In this document: in pieces, positions 58,058 to 64,000 of the stretch
Layout: each line of letters starts with the position of its first letter
Numbering within the stretch: position 1 is the first letter of the stretch
Assembly (NCBI GenBank): GCA_033763395.1
Contig: JANRKQ010000090.1
Span: 30,936 to 94,935, forward strand
DNA length: 64,000 bases
Reading direction: 5' to 3'
From: Xiheimicrobium sp033763395
GTDB taxonomy: Bacteria > Myxococcota > Myxococcia > Myxococcales > Myxococcaceae
Program-made: the position numbers and the translations under genes
The notes under the pieces: model-generated
Databases searched by the model: none
The model's input: only the letters and a program-made list of their open reading frames with translations
What the model was told of the DNA's origin: nothing

Positions 58058-58690
58058 TCAGCCTCCCGGGGGGATGAAGCGCGCGTCGCCGAGGCGAAAC
58101 GCCACTTCAGGCGAAGGCCGGCCACCTTCGTACTCGGCGCGATCGAGCCCCTTGTGCAGCATCGACGGCGCCGCGTGCCGGCGCACCTTCGGCTCGATGC
58201 CCCACGCGGCGAGCTGCACGAGCCCCAGGGCCAGCGCCTCTTCGAAGACCGCCTTCACCTCGGGCGTGAGCGAGCCGCCGTAGTCCTCGAGCATCGCGGC
58301 CTGCACGCCCACCAGCGTCAACTGCGAGGGCGAGCCACCCAGCAGCTCGGCCGCCGACAGCACGTCCTGAAAGCCCGTCTGGTGCAGGCTCATCTTCTTG
58401 GCGCCGGTGAAGCGCGGCACCTCGTCGCCCCGCACCACCTTGAGGGTGCCCGGCGTCAGGCCGTAGTCGATGGCGTCGAACACCAGGAGCCGCTCCGCGG
58501 CCTGCACCTCGTGCACGAGGTAAAGCCCCTGGGTGCCGCCGTCGAGCAGCTTCACGTCATCGGGGAACTCGTAGCGCTCGTGCAGCGCCTCGATGCAGCG
58601 CACGCCGAAGCCCTCGTCCGCCCACAGCAGGTTCCCGATGCCCAGCACCAGGCAGCGCAGCTTCGGGGTCGTCTCGTCTGGCTTGCTCAC
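58058..58690 (-). CDS. hupD: Hydrogenase maturation endopeptidase HupD/HyaD
   Basis: A 210-aa nickel-checking protease that trims the C-terminal peptide of the large subunit after metal insertion. LVLGIGNLLWADEGFGVRCI holds the first metal-ligand Glu, LLVFDAIDYGLTPGTLKVVR the Asp, and SLHQTGFQDVL the His. The GTG at 58690 is chosen because an AGAGGTGA ribosome binding site lies just upstream; the longer frame adds residues without family match. Confidence 0.94.
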   Translation of the reverse strand: MSKPDETTPKLRCLVLGIGNLLWADEGFGVRCIEALHERYEFPDDVKLLDGGTQGLYLVHEVQAAERLLVFDAIDYGLTPGTLKVVRGDEVPRFTGAKKMSLHQTGFQDVLSAAELLGGSPSQLTLVGVQAAMLEDYGGSLTPEVKAVFEEALALGLVQLAAWGIEPKVRRHAAPSMLHKGLDRAEYEGGRPSPEVAFRLGDARFIPPGG

Positions 58691-58763
58691 GATCAAGTCA
58701 CCTCTGCACGACACGGGCCAGCACCCTCGTCGAGTGCCGGCCCGGTGGAGACGCCTCACGTCG

Positions 58764-59513
58764 TCAGTCGCGGGTGTCGCGGAAATTGCGCCAGCCGCTG
58801 ATCATCGTGGAGAGGATCGACGCGCGGCCCATGATGTCCTCACGAATCGCCGCGTAGACGTGGGTCATCACGAAGAGGATCATCACCCACATCGCGACGT
58901 GGTGAACGGTGTGCACCTGCATGCTGCCGCCGAAGAGGTGAATCACCCAGCCGAAGAGCTGGAACTGCCACGAGTCGTAGCCCGCGCCCTCGCCGTACAG
59001 CGCGAAGCCGGTGAGCACCTGGAACGCCACGCAGTTGAGGAACAGCAGGAACATCGTGACGCGCGCGAGCGGGTTGTGGCCCACGTGCTTGCGCGGCACC
59101 TTCTCGAGGAAGAGGTACCAGCGGATCTGGAAGAGAATGTCGCCCCAGAACCCCTTGGTGAAGATGGGCACCGTGTAGATCTGCTTCGCGTGCTTGTTGC
59201 CGACGATGGCCCAGTAGGTGCGCGCGACGATGCCGATGGCGAGCACGTAGCCAGCGAGGAAGTGCGCCGCGCGAATGTACCCGAGCAGGAACTGGTCCGA
59301 CGCCTCGCCTGGCGTCGACGGCGGCGGGCGCCCGATGAGGTAGCCCGTCACGCACAGCACCACGATGGAGAGCGCTGTCGCCCAGTGCCAGAGCCGAATC
59401 GGCGTCTGGTAGACGTACACGCTCATCGCGCCCTTGCGAACGGGCTCGCTGCCGTGCAGGTCTTCCACGCCGGGGACGACAGGTTTTTCGGCCGTGTCTG
59501 CGGTCGAGCTCAT
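58764..59513 (-). CDS. hupC: Ni/Fe-hydrogenase b-type cytochrome subunit
   Basis: A 249-aa inner-membrane cytochrome b that passes electrons from the hydrogenase to the quinone pool. Four transmembrane helices are visible (WATALSIVVLCVTGYLIG, HFLAGYVLAIGIVARTYWAI, VTMFLLFLNCVAFQVLTGFA, HHVAMWVMILFVMTHVYAAI). Heme-ligand His candidates sit in IRLWHWA, AAHFLAGY and HTVHHVA. The N-terminal 30 residues are a polar extension. It follows hupL with 13 bases and a good AGAGGG site between. Confidence 0.95.
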   Translation of the reverse strand: MSSTADTAEKPVVPGVEDLHGSEPVRKGAMSVYVYQTPIRLWHWATALSIVVLCVTGYLIGRPPPSTPGEASDQFLLGYIRAAHFLAGYVLAIGIVARTYWAIVGNKHAKQIYTVPIFTKGFWGDILFQIRWYLFLEKVPRKHVGHNPLARVTMFLLFLNCVAFQVLTGFALYGEGAGYDSWQFQLFGWVIHLFGGSMQVHTVHHVAMWVMILFVMTHVYAAIREDIMGRASILSTMISGWRNFRDTRD

Positions 59514-59526
59514 GGTGGCCCCCTCT

Positions 59527-61314
59527 TCAGCGCGTGGTGACCTTCGTGAGCTCGACGTTGTCCGGTGACATCACGTGCGTGGAGCACGCGAGGCACGGGT
59601 CGAAGCTGTGAATGGTGCGGATGATCTCGTGCGGCTGCTTGGGGTCGGCTACCGGCGTGTTCATGAGCGAGGCCTCGTAGGCGCCGATGTTGCCCTCGAC
59701 GTCGCGGGGGCTGCCGTTCCACGTGGTGGGCACCACGGCCTGGTAGTTGGCGATCTTCCCGCTCTCGACGCGCACCCAGTGGCCGAGCGCGCCGCGCGGC
59801 GCCTCCGTGAAGCCCACGCCCTTCGCCGACGCAGGCCACTTCGACGGGTCCCACTTCTCGACGTTGGCCGTGGCAGTGTCGCCCGACTTGATGCGGGCGA
59901 TGAGCTTGTCGTGCTCCTTGCGCAGCTGCCGCACCGACCAGAGGCACTCGAGCCCGCGCGCGGCCGTGCGGCCCAGCGTCGAGAACAGCGCCGTGATGGG
60001 CACGTCGAGCTTCTTGAGGGCGAAGTCGACGAGCTCCTTCACCTCCTGGTGGCCGGACATGTACGCGATGACGAAGCGGGCCAGCGGGCCGACCTCCATG
60101 GCGTGGCCCTTCCAGCGGGGCGCCTTGATCCACGAGTACTTGGCGTTCTCGTCGAGCGCCTCGATGAGCCGCGGGGTGCCCTTCGTGTTGGGGCCGAGCT
60201 GGTAGTTCGGCTCGGTGACGCCGTCCCACGGGTGGAGGCCCTTCGACTCGTCCTGGTAGCGGTACCAGGAGTGCGTGACGAACTCCTGAATCTCGTTCGG
60301 GTCGCGCAGGTCGACCGGCAGCACCTCTTGCAGCTTGCCGTTGATGATGGCGCCGCGGGGCAGCGCGAGGCTCTTGTTCGAGTAGTCGTTCGCGTACTGC
60401 GGGAAGTCGCCGTACGAGAGCAGGCACTGGTTCGACAGCCCGCCGCCGTGCAGCCAGTCCTTGTAGAAGCTGGCGATGGCCAGCAGGTCGGGAATGTAGA
60501 CCTGCGCGACGAACTCGATGGAGCGGTCGATGATCGAGCTCACGAGGTTGAGGCGCTCCATGTTGATGGCGCCCACACCGCCCACGTCGTTGACGTTGAT
60601 GGCGCACGGCACGCCGCCCACGAGCCAGTTCGGGTGCGGGTTCTTGCCACCGAAGATGGTGTGGATCTTCACGATCTCCTTCTGGAAATCGAGCGCCTCG
60701 AGGTAGTGCGCCGTGGCCATCAGGTTGGCCTCGGGCGGCAGCTTGTAGGCCGGGTGGCCCCAGTAGCCGCTCTTGAAGGGCCCGCGCTGACCCGACTCGA
60801 CGAAGCGCTTGAGGCGGTTCTGCAGGTCGCGGAAGTAGCCGGGCGACGACTTGGCCCACGGGCTGATGCTCTGCGCGAGCTCGCTGGTGGCCTTCGGGTC
60901 GGCCTTGAGCGCCGAGACGACGTCGACCCAGTCGAGCGCGTGCAGGTGGTAGAAGTGCACGAGGTGGTCGTGCACGTACAGCGTGTGGTGCATCAGGTTG
61001 CGAATGGTGTTGGCGTTCTCGGGAATCTGAATCGCCAGCGCGTCTTCCACCGCGCGCACCGAGGTGAGGGCGTGCGTGCCGGTGCAGACGCCGCAGATGC
61101 GCTCGGTGAAGGCCCAGGCGTCACGTGGGTCGCGCCCTTTGAGGATCACCTCGAGCCCGCGCCACATGGTGCCCGTGGACACCGCGTTGCGAATGACGTT
61201 CTCCTTGTCGAGGTTCACCTCGATGCGCAGGTGGCCCTCGATGCGCGTCACCGGGTCGACGACGACGCGCTGGCCCGAGTTGTCGAGGTTGAAACCGTTC
61301 GGCGTCGCAGTCAC
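59527..61314 (-). CDS. hupL: [NiFe]-hydrogenase large subunit (group 1 uptake)
   Basis: The 595-aa catalytic subunit that oxidises H2 at the NiFe centre. VVVDPVTRIEGHLRIEV opens it. The nickel-ligand motif L1 is ERICGVCTGTH and L2 is DPCLACSTH, followed by a 15-residue tail (VMSPDNVELTKVTTR) that the HupD protease should remove after the His. The GTG at 61314 overlaps the hupS stop by four bases. The longer upstream frame is a shadow of hupS. It is exported piggy-back with HupS through Tat. Confidence 0.97.
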   Translation of the reverse strand: MTATPNGFNLDNSGQRVVVDPVTRIEGHLRIEVNLDKENVIRNAVSTGTMWRGLEVILKGRDPRDAWAFTERICGVCTGTHALTSVRAVEDALAIQIPENANTIRNLMHHTLYVHDHLVHFYHLHALDWVDVVSALKADPKATSELAQSISPWAKSSPGYFRDLQNRLKRFVESGQRGPFKSGYWGHPAYKLPPEANLMATAHYLEALDFQKEIVKIHTIFGGKNPHPNWLVGGVPCAINVNDVGGVGAINMERLNLVSSIIDRSIEFVAQVYIPDLLAIASFYKDWLHGGGLSNQCLLSYGDFPQYANDYSNKSLALPRGAIINGKLQEVLPVDLRDPNEIQEFVTHSWYRYQDESKGLHPWDGVTEPNYQLGPNTKGTPRLIEALDENAKYSWIKAPRWKGHAMEVGPLARFVIAYMSGHQEVKELVDFALKKLDVPITALFSTLGRTAARGLECLWSVRQLRKEHDKLIARIKSGDTATANVEKWDPSKWPASAKGVGFTEAPRGALGHWVRVESGKIANYQAVVPTTWNGSPRDVEGNIGAYEASLMNTPVADPKQPHEIIRTIHSFDPCLACSTHVMSPDNVELTKVTTR

Positions 61315-62420
61315 TTGCCACCTCCCTCGTTGCCGGCCGACGGGGCCGAGTTGTCCCGCTGCTGGGCGACGCGCTTGATGGCCGAGAGGCCCGCGTGCAC
61401 CGCGATGGCCGCGCCCACGCCGGCCGCTGCCTTGCCGCCGATGGAGTCGGCCGTGCCCTCGACGCCGAAGGTGTTGATGTTCTGCAGCCGGCTGTAGAAC
61501 GGCCCGTTGTCCCAGAAGTCCTTCTCGGAGCAGCCGATGCAGCCGTGCCCCGACTGGATGGGGAACGACACGCCGCCGTTCCACCGCACCGTCGAGCAGG
61601 CGTTGTAGGTGGTGGGGCCGCGGCAGCCCATCTTGTAGAGGCAGTAGCCCTTGCGCGCGTTGTCGTCGTCCCAGTTCTCGACGAACTGGCCCGCGTCGAA
61701 GTGCGGCCGCCGGTAGCACTTGTCGTGAATGCGCTGCCCGTAGAACACCTTCGGGCGGCCCTGCCGGTCGAGCTCGGGCAGGCGATCGAACGTGAGGATG
61801 TACGAGATGACGCCCGTCATCACCTCGGCGATGGGCGGGCAGCCCGGCACCTTGATGATGGGCTTGTCGCGAATGACCTCGTGCACCGGCGTGGCCTTCG
61901 TCGGGTTGGGCTTGGCGGCCTGCACGCAGCCCCACGAGGCGCACGAGCCCCACGAGATGATGGCCGAGGCGTCTGCGGTCACTTCCTTGAGCTGATCGAC
62001 GAAGGGCCTGCCGCCCACGATGCAGTAGTTGCCGTCTTCACCCAGCGGCGGGTTGCCCTCGACGGCCACGATGTAGCGGCCTTTGTAAGTGGTGCGAATC
62101 TCTTCGAGGATCGACTCGGCCTGGTGGCCCGAGGCCGCCATGATGGTGTCGTCGTAGTCGAGGCTGATCATCGACAGCACAACGTCGGTGGCGAGCGGGT
62201 GCGCCGAGCGGATGAAGGACTCGGAGCAGCAGGTGCACTCGAGCCCGTGGAGCCACAGCACCGGGATGCGGGGCTTGGTCTCCATCGCGTGCGCGATCTT
62301 CGGCGCGAAGGCCGGGCCGAGGCCCAAAGACGCGGCGGTCAGCGAGCAGAACTTCGTGAAGCTGCGTCGGCTGATGCCCTGACGGCGGATCACTTCGTAG
62401 AACGTCTCGGCTTTGCCCAT
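61311..62420 (-). CDS. hupS: [NiFe]-hydrogenase small subunit, six-Cys proximal cluster type
   Basis: The 369-aa electron-transfer subunit. The Tat signal ISRRSFTKFCSLTAASLGLG (twin Arg at 18-19) ends near residue 45. Cys 62, 64 and 65 (ECTCCSES), Cys 160 and 165 (GSCASWGC) and Cys 194 (PGCPP) correspond, with a constant offset of 45, to the six ligands of the [4Fe-3S] proximal cluster of E. coli Hyd-1 (17, 19, 20, 115, 120, 149). The medial and distal cluster Cys are in HDKCYRRPHFDAG, GYCLYKMGCRG and HGCIGC. A C-terminal hydrophobic helix (AAAGVGAAIAVHAGL) anchors it near the cytochrome. It is the first gene of the operon. Confidence 0.97.
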   Translation of the reverse strand: MGKAETFYEVIRRQGISRRSFTKFCSLTAASLGLGPAFAPKIAHAMETKPRIPVLWLHGLECTCCSESFIRSAHPLATDVVLSMISLDYDDTIMAASGHQAESILEEIRTTYKGRYIVAVEGNPPLGEDGNYCIVGGRPFVDQLKEVTADASAIISWGSCASWGCVQAAKPNPTKATPVHEVIRDKPIIKVPGCPPIAEVMTGVISYILTFDRLPELDRQGRPKVFYGQRIHDKCYRRPHFDAGQFVENWDDDNARKGYCLYKMGCRGPTTYNACSTVRWNGGVSFPIQSGHGCIGCSEKDFWDNGPFYSRLQNINTFGVEGTADSIGGKAAAGVGAAIAVHAGLSAIKRVAQQRDNSAPSAGNEGGGK

Positions 62421-62489
62421 GTGAACCTTCCCCGACGCCTTCGTTCTCGAAGGACGTCTCGTGGTGGTGGTCAGCGGGGCGGGCGCGTG

Positions 62490-62505
62490 TGCAGTGGGTG
62501 TGCCC
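62490..62505 (-). promoter_or_regulatory. Candidate sigma-54 (-24/-12) promoter of the hup operon
   Basis: On the minus strand GGGCAC (62505-62500) and TGCA (62493-62490) are placed so that the GG and GC pairs are exactly 12 bases apart, as in the sigma-54 consensus TGGCAC-N5-TTGCA. Transcription would start near 62479, giving a leader of about 60 bases before the hupS ATG. Many hydrogenase operons use sigma-54 with an NtrC-like activator, which fits. Confidence 0.6.
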
Positions 62506-62560
62506 CTTGAGGCAGGTCAATTCGTGGCACGGCGGCGCGCGCGGGCAGGGCCGCGAGAAC

Positions 62561-62601
62561 GCAAGTCGTGCGCGAGTTGGGCGGCGATTCGCAAGTCGTG
62601 C
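62561..62601. promoter_or_regulatory. Direct-repeat upstream activator sites for the hup promoter
   Basis: GCAAGTCGTGC occurs at 62561-62571 and again at 62591-62601, exactly 30 bases apart (about three helical turns). They sit about 80-120 bases upstream of the predicted hup start site, the usual distance for enhancer sites of NtrC-type activators such as HoxA/HupR. The link to such an activator is inference; none is encoded in the window. Confidence 0.5.
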
Positions 62602-62605
62602 AGCT

Positions 62606-63155
62606 TCACCACGAATCAGCGTCGCTCATGACGCAGTGAGCAAGCATCACGCCAGCAGGGTGCGCGGTCGTGGATCGCGTGCGAGCGTTCTCAGCGAGCA
62701 GGGGGCGGGCGGCCACCGCGCGCTGACGGAGCAGCCAGTGACGGTGACCTTGCGGAACCGCCTCCTGATCCCTGCGACGGAGGCTCAATCAGCCGAGGCG
62801 CGCGAAGCGCTGCGGGCACTGCCCATCGAAGGCGCAGCTGCGGCTGTGAGACGTGGACGTCGCGACGCTCGCGCGGCTCGTCGGCGCCTCGGTGTCGGTG
62901 ACGTTCTCACGCACCGAGAACCGGACGGGCGTGGACGCTCCAGTCTCTGAGCGCGGAGTGTCGTCGCCTGCCCTTCCGCGCGCTTGGCGCGCAGGCCCGC
63001 TGGCACCGCGACTGCTCTGACGCCATCTCGTCGAGCGGGTGGAAGGTGGGGGCCGTCGGTGTCGCGCTCGACCAGTCGACGGCGCCGTGGGCTGGCACGG
63101 GGAACCGGCCCACGGCGCCTCCTGTTTTCTGGTGACGGCTCGCGAGGGGCGGGCG
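62606..63155. other. Intergenic region upstream of the Rpn-type gene
   Basis: About 550 bases. One stretch (62736-62850 in the + frame reading VTVTLRNRLLIPATEAQSAE) and the next 170 bases in another frame (VDVATLARLVGASVSVTFSR) look protein-like but are broken by a stop at 62845-62847 and by a frame change. This could be a decayed small gene. I cannot name a family and see no intact CDS. Confidence 0.4.
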
Positions 63156-63761
63156 ATGGCGAAGAACGATGATGAGAAGAACGCGAAGGAGCTCCACGAG
63201 ACGCCGCACGACGCGTACGTGCGGGTGGTGTTGATTCATCCGGGGCTGCTCGGCGCCCAACTGCGTGCGGTGCTTCCAGAGGCCGTCTGGAGACAACTCG
63301 ACCTCGAGGGGGCCGAGACGAAAGCCGCGCGGTTCATCGACGAGCGGCTGAAGGCGCTGGAGTCTGACGCGGTGTTCGAAGTCTCGAGCAACGACGAGGA
63401 CGTGCAAGTCTTCGTGTTGCTCGAACACCAGCGCACGGCGCCTTGGCACATGCCCTTGCGGGTGCTGCGGTACGTGACCGGGTTCTGGCAATCGAAGCTC
63501 ACTGAAGACCCGACGCGGCGTCGGCTTCCCCTCGTCATTCCGCTGGTGGTCGCGAACGTGCCTGGAGGCTGGCGCGGCCCGCGTCGCATCGCCGACCTGC
63601 TCGAGGGTCCGCCTGCGTTGGTGGCGGCGCTTGCTCCGCTTCTGCCGCGACTCGAGTTGGTCATCGATGACCTGGCGACGCTCGACCTGGCGACGGTGCT
63701 CGCGCGAGAAGGGCCACCTGCGGCGAAGCTGATGTGGTGGGCCTTGAGCGTGTGGGCCTGA
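63156..63761 (+). CDS. Rpn-family recombination-promoting nuclease-like protein, probably truncated
   Basis: A 201-aa protein of the Rpn / transposase-31-like (PD-(D/E)XK) family. The ATG at 63156 gives MAKNDDEKNAKELHETPHDA, then YVRVVLIHPGLLGAQLRAVL, FIDERLKALESDAVFEVSSN, VQVFVLLEHQRTAPWHMPLR, VLRYVTGFWQSKLTEDPTRR and LPLVIPLVVANVPGGWRGPR. The nuclease core Asp and Glu-x-Gln (LLEHQ) are present. It is shorter than the usual 280-320 residues: the frame hits a TGA at 63759-63761 and then stays open to the window end, with a plausible continuation (PDLVDSDDELIRTVVES). It may be an early stop mutation. Confidence 0.75.
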   Translation: MAKNDDEKNAKELHETPHDAYVRVVLIHPGLLGAQLRAVLPEAVWRQLDLEGAETKAARFIDERLKALESDAVFEVSSNDEDVQVFVLLEHQRTAPWHMPLRVLRYVTGFWQSKLTEDPTRRRLPLVIPLVVANVPGGWRGPRRIADLLEGPPALVAALAPLLPRLELVIDDLATLDLATVLAREGPPAAKLMWWALSVWA

Positions 63762-64000
63762 CCCGATTTGGTGGACAGTGATGATGAGTTGATTCGCACC
63801 GTCGTCGAGTCGTCTTCAGGATCCCCGGTTGTTCACCTCCTGGCTTGGTTGTGGTCGGACGTGACGCCCGCCGAAGCGAGCGCAGCGAGCGAAGGCGCCC
63901 TTCAGGTCGGACTCCCAACATCGCTCGAAGTGGGGGTACCCGAGACCTGGGTCGGGTCGCGTTCGTCGTTCCTGGGGCCAGCCAGAGGCCTCGTCTCGGC
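63762..64000 (+). other. Possible remnant of the Rpn gene 3' part
   Basis: The frame of the preceding gene continues without another stop to the window end. The first 45 or so codons after the TGA look family-like (DELIRTVVESSSGSPVVHLL); later codons become low-complexity around a GCGAGCGCAGCGAGCG repeat near 63878. No new start with a ribosome binding site was found. Confidence 0.35.

Noticed and set aside
63759..63761. Selenocysteine at the in-frame TGA of the Rpn-type gene
   Set aside because: No SECIS-like hairpin was seen just downstream and the family has no selenoproteins; an early stop is simpler.

Overview
The window is very GC-rich DNA, densely packed with genes that often overlap by ATGA or GTGA. 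It looks like a myxobacterial (Myxococcota) chromosome. Signs of this are Hanks-type Ser/Thr kinases (one with a PilZ-like front end and a kinase/ATPase/TPR architecture), a TIGR02996-type protein, many lipoproteins of unknown role, a MYXO-CTERM-like sorting tail (Cys, hydrophobic stretch, poly-Arg) on a CehA/McbA hydrolase, and a plesiocin-type peptide system, a class first found in Plesiocystis. No rRNA, tRNA, CRISPR array or insertion sequence was seen. The genus cannot be assigned from the sequence alone.

Layout. 1-12.8 kb: the start of argC (cut by the window edge), two Ser/Thr kinases around a secreted esterase, an EEP-family nuclease/phosphatase, a quinone oxidoreductase, and an ECF sigma / anti-sigma / periplasmic protein operon. 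13.2-16.2 kb: a three-gene ethanolamine cluster, eutB-eutC-eutL, with a single microcompartment shell protein. 16.2-25.7 kb: a decayed YkgJ-type gene, an alpha/beta hydrolase divergent from an HxlR regulator with two matching operators, a cyclic-nucleotide-binding protein, lptF-lptG and a thioredoxin/repeat protein. 25.7-36.7 kb: mostly accessory hydrolases, small membrane proteins, ogt, a degenerate GT51-like protein and a frameshifted lipoprotein gene. 37.2-41.4 kb: a three-gene operon with an LpoA-like lipoprotein and a WD40 lipoprotein that carries a degenerate retropepsin domain. 41.6-46.7 kb: a PLP enzyme, a PHP hydrolase and an outer-membrane barrel.

46.7-48.3 kb holds the most striking item, a graspetide (omega-ester-containing peptide) locus. 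A 181-residue precursor has eight tandem TTxxxxEE cores and no cysteine. It is divergent, with only 67 bases between, from a 321-residue ATP-grasp ligase. The motif is that of plesiocin-type graspetides, so the product is predicted to be a chain of eight ester-crosslinked hairpins.

50.9-62.6 kb is a complete uptake [NiFe]-hydrogenase operon on the minus strand: hupS-hupL-hupC-hupD-hypC/hupF-hupG-hupH-hupI/J fusion-hupK-hypA-hypB-hypF. The small subunit has the two extra cysteines that mark oxygen-tolerant enzymes. HypB carries a long histidine-rich repeat region, and hypD and hypE are absent from the cluster. A well-spaced sigma-54 -24/-12 element with two identical upstream direct repeats precedes hupS. 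The window ends with an Rpn-type nuclease gene that stops at an in-frame TGA.
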